Assembly: GCA_946611445.1 (NCBI GenBank)
Contig: CAMODP010000071.1
Coordinates: 1 to 9,072 of the forward strand
DNA: 9,072 nucleotides
Direction of reading: 5' to 3'
Origin: an uncultured Eubacterium sp.
GTDB taxonomy: Bacteria; Bacillota; Clostridia; Lachnospirales; Lachnospiraceae
Part shown: positions 6,225 through 9,072 of the stretch, in pieces
Position numbering within the stretch: the first letter of the stretch is position 1
How the letters are laid out: each line of letters opens with the position of its first letter
Program-made: the position numbers and the translations under genes
Notes under the pieces: generated by a model
Database searches by the model: none
Told to the model about the DNA's origin: nothing
What the model saw: the letters and a program-made list of their open reading frames with translations, nothing else

Positions 6225-6611
6225 TCACTCCTCTTCTGTCTCAGACGCGCGGGCTTCGTCCGCCCCGACCACATCGTCTATGATTTTGGACATGCGGACG
6301 CCGTATTCAATCGACTCATCCAGGACAAACTTCAGTTCCGGCGTATTGCGCATATTCAGCGTCCTGGCCAGGGCTCTCCGCACAAATCCCTCTGCGCTGC
6401 GCAGGCCGGCCATGGTGTCCTTCTTCTGCTGCTCGTCTCCCAGCACGCTGATCATCACGCGGCAGGTCTTCAGATCCGGCGCCACAATCGCGGCTGTCAC
6501 GGATGTCATCATGGCGATGCGGGGGTCCTTGATCTCCGTGCGGATAATCCTGCTGAGCTCCTCCCGGACCGCCTCATTGACGCGTGTATTTTTAACGCTG
6601 TTTTTTCTCAT
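6225..6611 (-). CDS. rbfA: 30S ribosome-binding factor A
   Basis: RbfA binds the immature 30S subunit near the 16S rRNA 5' helix and is needed for late maturation and for growth at low temperature. The 128-residue product has the expected single KH-like domain. It opens with RVNEAVREELSRIIRTEIKD (10-29), followed by the strand region around MTSVTAAIVAPDLKTCRVMI, then RRALARTLNMRNTPELKFVL and the closing DESIEYGVRMSKIIDDV. A short acidic tail ending SETEEE follows, which is common. The ATG at 6611 lies 18 nt after the infB stop. The nearest Shine-Dalgarno-like sequence, GAGGT, is rather distant (about 12 nt), with a weaker GAGCG closer in, so expression may depend on ribosomes arriving from infB. 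The infB-rbfA linkage is strongly conserved across bacteria. Confidence 0.95.
   Translation of the reverse strand: MRKNSVKNTRVNEAVREELSRIIRTEIKDPRIAMMTSVTAAIVAPDLKTCRVMISVLGDEQQKKDTMAGLRSAEGFVRRALARTLNMRNTPELKFVLDESIEYGVRMSKIIDDVVGADEARASETEEE
6228..6232 (-). promoter_or_regulatory. Ribosome binding site of nrnA embedded in the rbfA end
   Basis: AGGAG on the minus strand, 6 nt before the ATG at 6221. It is formed by the last Glu codons of rbfA, directly before its TGA stop, so translation of the two genes is likely coupled. Confidence 0.7.
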
Positions 6612-6629
6612 CTTCGCTCAAATACCTCA

Positions 6630-9072
6630 TCAGCTGCGGGGCACTTCAACCATGATGTAAGCCTCGACCTGATCCAGTTCCTGGATCTCATTGAAGCCTT
6701 CAAAGACCAGACCGCACTCATACCCGGTACGGACTTCCTTGACATCGTCCTTGAAGCGCTTCAGGGATGCCAGATTTCCTTCAAAGATCTGGTCTCCGCC
6801 GCGGCTGATGCGTACCTTGCAGCCTCTCTGGATCGTTCCGTCAGTCACATAGCTGCCCGCGATCGTTCCGATGCCGGAAGCCTTGAACAGCTGGCGGATC
6901 TCCGCGTGACCGGTCACCTTCTCCTCATAGACAGGCGCCAGCATGCCCTTCATGGCAGCCTCAATATCATCGATTGCCTGATAGATGACCTTGTACAGCC
7001 GTATATCCACCTTCTCCTGGTCAGCCATGGATTTTGCCGTGGCGTCCGGACGCACGTTGAATCCGACGACGATCGCGTTGGACGCGGACGCCAGCGAAAT
7101 GTCAGATTCGCTGATCGCGCCGACACCGCTGTGGATGATCTTTACGAGAACCTCTTCATTGGACAGCTTCAGCAGGGACTGCTTCAGAGCCTCGACCGAT
7201 CCCTGTACGTCTGCCTTTACGATGAGGTTCAGCTCCTGCAGCGTGCCTTCCTGGATCTGACTGAACAGATCATCCAGGGACATTCTGGACTTTGTCTCCT
7301 CCAGGAGCTTGTTCTTGCCCTCGGAGATGAAGGTTGCCGCAAAGTTCTTGGCCTCCTTGTCGGTATCGGTCACTACCAGAATCTCTCCGGCATTGGGCAC
7401 GTCGTTCAGGCCGAGCACCTCGACAGGTGTCGACGGGCCCGCTTCCTTCAGGCGTCTGGAATTCTCGTCCATCATGGCCCTGACCTTGCCGGATGCGGCG
7501 CCGCAGGCAATGTAATCGCCTACATGCAGCGTGCCCTTCTGGACGAGAATATTCGCCACCGGGCCTTTGCCCTTATCCAGCTTTGCCTCCAGAACAAGGC
7601 CCCTGGCCTTGCGCTTCGGATTGGCCTTGAGCTCGAGGATATCCGCCGTGAGCAGGATCAGCTCAAGCAGATTGTCGATACCCTCTTTTGTCTTGGCGGA
7701 AACCTCCGCGAAGACAGTGCTTCCGCCCCAGTCCTCAGGAATCAGGCCGTATTCGGACAGTTCCTGTTTCACGCGGTCTACGTTCGCGCCGGGCTTGTCA
7801 ATCTTGTTGATTGCGACGATGATTTCTACATTGGCCGCCTTCGCGTGGTTGATCGCCTCGATTGTCTGCGGCATCACGCCGTCATCGGCCGCCACGACCA
7901 GAACGGCGATATCCGTCGAATTCGCGCCGCGCATACGCATGGCCGTAAAGGCTTCATGACCGGGCGTATCCAGGAATGTGATCTTTCTGTCGTCAATCTT
8001 GACAACATATGCGCCGATATTCTGGGTAATGCCGCCGGCCTCGCGGTCTGTCACATGAGAGTGCCGGATCGCATCCAGAAGGGAGGTCTTGCCGTGGTCA
8101 ACATGACCCATGACACAGACGACAGGCGGTCTGGAGACCATGGCGGCCTCTTCCTCCTCATCCTCTTTGAGGAGCTCGGCGATGACATCAACCTTTTCCT
8201 CCGGAGAGGCAATGATATCATATTCCAGGGCGATCTCCTCTGCCTTGTCGTAATCGATCTCCTGATTGACAGTGCAGATCTCACCCTTCAGAAACAGATT
8301 TTTCACGATGGCGGACGGCTGCATCTTCATTTTTTCAGCCAGCTCGCGGATCGTCATCTTCTCGGGCAGGGTGATCTCCCGTACCTCTTCCTTTTTGTCC
8401 TCTTTCTGTCTGTGGACAGGCTTCTGGAGAGCCTTCGGGATCAGGTTTTTCTGCCCGCCGCGGCTGTTTCTGCTGTCAGAGGCAAACCTGCCGTCTCTCT
8501 TGTCGCCCTTAGCCTTATCTTTATCGCGGTTATGCCCTGTATCACGTCCGGGCTTTTTCACGCCCATGTCCATGGCTGCCGGTCTGCCTGCGCCGGGTCT
8601 GCCGCCTGCGGGACGATTCTGCCCGAAGCGGCTGCCGCCGCGGCCGTCATCCCGTGCGCCGAACCCGCCGGACCTGCCCTGCGCGGCTCCCTGACCGAAG
8701 CCGGGACGTCCCTGCGGACGGTCGCCGGTGCCTCTGGCGCCCTGCGGGCGGTCGCCGTAGCTTCTCTGTCCCTGCGGGCGGTCGCCGTAGCTTCTCTGTC
8801 CCTGCGGGCGGTCGCCGGCGCTTCTTGCTCCCTGCGGACGGTCGCCGTAGCTTCTCTGTCCCTGCGGACGGTCGCCATAGCTCCTCTGTCCCTGCGGACG
8901 GTCCCCGGTGCTTCTCGCACTCTGCGGGCGGTCAGCGGCGCTTCTTGCTCCCTGCGGACGCTCAGCGTCGCCGGTTTCCTGCTGATCAGCTGTCTTTGCC
9001 TCCCGGGTTTCAGGCACGGTTTTTTCCTCTGTCGTATTCCGTACGGAATCCGCAGCCTGAGAGACAGCTCCG
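6630..9072 (-). CDS. infB: Translation initiation factor IF-2 (5' end beyond window)
   Basis: IF2 is the GTPase that brings fMet-tRNA to the 30S subunit and promotes subunit joining. The frame is open from the window edge to the TGA at 6630, and no stop lies upstream of the GTG at 9017, so the gene is cut at its 5' end and its usual N-terminal residues lie outside. Numbering from that GTG: a decapeptide-repeat linker (21-100), a Gly/Arg-rich and then Lys-rich disordered stretch (101-215), an IF2_N domain (about 217-268, [20 protein letters not shown]), and the G domain. The G domain has GHVDHGKT (304-311), GGIT (328-331), DTPGHEA (350-356), NKID (404-407) and SAK (440-442). Domain II, the IF2 domain III (about 580-690) and the fMet-tRNA-binding C-terminal domain (about 700-795, ending EVPRS) follow. 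It heads the conserved cluster visible here; nusA and ylxR-type genes would be expected upstream, outside the window. Confidence 0.97.
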   Translation of the reverse strand, partial: GAVSQAADSVRNTTEEKTVPETREAKTADQQETGDAERPQGARSAADRPQSARSTGDRPQGQRSYGDRPQGQRSYGDRPQGARSAGDRPQGQRSYGDRPQGQRSYGDRPQGARGTGDRPQGRPGFGQGAAQGRSGGFGARDDGRGGSRFGQNRPAGGRPGAGRPAAMDMGVKKPGRDTGHNRDKDKAKGDKRDGRFASDSRNSRGGQKNLIPKALQKPVHRQKEDKKEEVREITLPEKMTIRELAEKMKMQPSAIVKNLFLKGEICTVNQEIDYDKAEEIALEYDIIASPEEKVDVIAELLKEDEEEEAAMVSRPPVVCVMGHVDHGKTSLLDAIRHSHVTDREAGGITQNIGAYVVKIDDRKITFLDTPGHEAFTAMRMRGANSTDIAVLVVAADDGVMPQTIEAINHAKAANVEIIVAINKIDKPGANVDRVKQELSEYGLIPEDWGGSTVFAEVSAKTKEGIDNLLELILLTADILELKANPKRKARGLVLEAKLDKGKGPVANILVQKGTLHVGDYIACGAASGKVRAMMDENSRRLKEAGPSTPVEVLGLNDVPNAGEILVVTDTDKEAKNFAATFISEGKNKLLEETKSRMSLDDLFSQIQEGTLQELNLIVKADVQGSVEALKQSLLKLSNEEVLVKIIHSGVGAISESDISLASASNAIVVGFNVRPDATAKSMADQEKVDIRLYKVIYQAIDDIEAAMKGMLAPVYEEKVTGHAEIRQLFKASGIGTIAGSYVTDGTIQRGCKVRISRGGDQIFEGNLASLKRFKDDVKEVRTGYECGLVFEGFNEIQELDQVEAYIMVEVPRS
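8718..8957 (-). repeat. 30-bp tandem repeat array inside infB (eight decapeptide units)
   Basis: Eight in-phase 30-bp units encode decapeptides with consensus [10 protein letters not shown] or [10 protein letters not shown]; a degenerate ninth, [10 protein letters not shown], follows. Reading in coding order the variable core is ARSA, ARST, QRSY, QRSY, ARSA, QRSY, QRSY, ARGT. Units 8741-8770 and 8771-8800 are identical base for base. The array stays in frame and has no intervening unique spacers. The encoded segment is rich in Arg, Gly, Gln, Ser and Tyr with no predicted fold, so it is an intrinsically disordered, positively charged linker between the (off-window) N-terminus and the IF2 core. 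Related repeat linkers occur, from memory, in IF2 of other Lachnospiraceae; their function is not known to me. Confidence 0.95.
9015..9030 (-). promoter_or_regulatory. Possible internal translation start within infB (AGAGGA plus GTG)
   Basis: The minus strand has AGAGGA (9030-9025) and, 8 nt after the AGAGG core, an in-frame GTG at 9017-9015. It lies in the disordered N-terminal linker just before the decapeptide repeats. Internal in-frame initiation producing shorter IF2 isoforms is established for E. coli infB and reported for B. subtilis. This site could serve the same purpose, but AG-rich codons for Glu and Lys can mimic a Shine-Dalgarno sequence by chance. Confidence 0.3.

Noticed and set aside
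8558..8920. An alternative-frame ORF on the minus strand with repeats of the type RRDREATAT
   Set aside because: It is only the 30-bp infB repeat read in another frame; the tandem repeat keeps all frames open. The IF2 frame is clearly the coding one.
8718..8957. Regular 30-bp periodicity that could suggest a CRISPR array
   Set aside because: Units abut each other with no unique spacers, stay in the infB reading frame, and encode a consistent decapeptide.

Overview
The window looks like a chromosomal segment of a fairly GC-rich Firmicute, most probably a Clostridia of the Lachnospiraceae type. The basis is the gene order infB-rbfA-nrnA-truB-ribF, AGGAGG-type ribosome binding sites, an IF2 with a long Arg/Gly/Gln-rich decapeptide-repeat linker, and the pairing of a NifU-like scaffold protein with a GGGtGRT-family protein. 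That assignment is inference from family knowledge; no marker gene names the species. All eight genes lie on the minus strand, so transcription runs from high to low coordinates. There is no RNA gene, mobile element or CRISPR array that I can support, and no gene-free stretch longer than 300 bases.

Region 1 (about 9072 down to 3317) is the conserved translation/cofactor cluster: infB (IF2; its 5' end lies beyond the window edge), rbfA (30S maturation), nrnA (DHH/DHHA1 nanoRNase and pAp phosphatase), truB (tRNA pseudouridine-55 synthase) and ribF (FMN/FAD synthesis). The genes are packed with gaps of 18, 3 and 5 nt, and nrnA and truB overlap by ATGA. This is one transcription unit with likely translational coupling.

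Region 2 (3320 to 1056) is topB, a type IA DNA topoisomerase III. Its preferred start is a TTG that overlaps the ribF stop as TTGA, so it appears to be a distal member of the same operon. It occupies the place where rpsO often follows ribF in Firmicutes.

Region 3 (about 1055 to 1) begins with a 100-nt intergenic gap holding a possible sigma-A promoter. It is followed by a NifU/IscU-like protein and the 5' part of a GGGtGRT-family gene that runs off the low-coordinate edge. This pair is a conserved but, to my knowledge, functionally uncharacterised module.

Most of the window is ordinary housekeeping sequence. The points most worth a second look are the NifU-like/GGGtGRT pair, the 30-bp (and 90-bp higher-order) repeat array inside infB with a possible internal start just upstream, and the operon placement and low-complexity inserts of topB.
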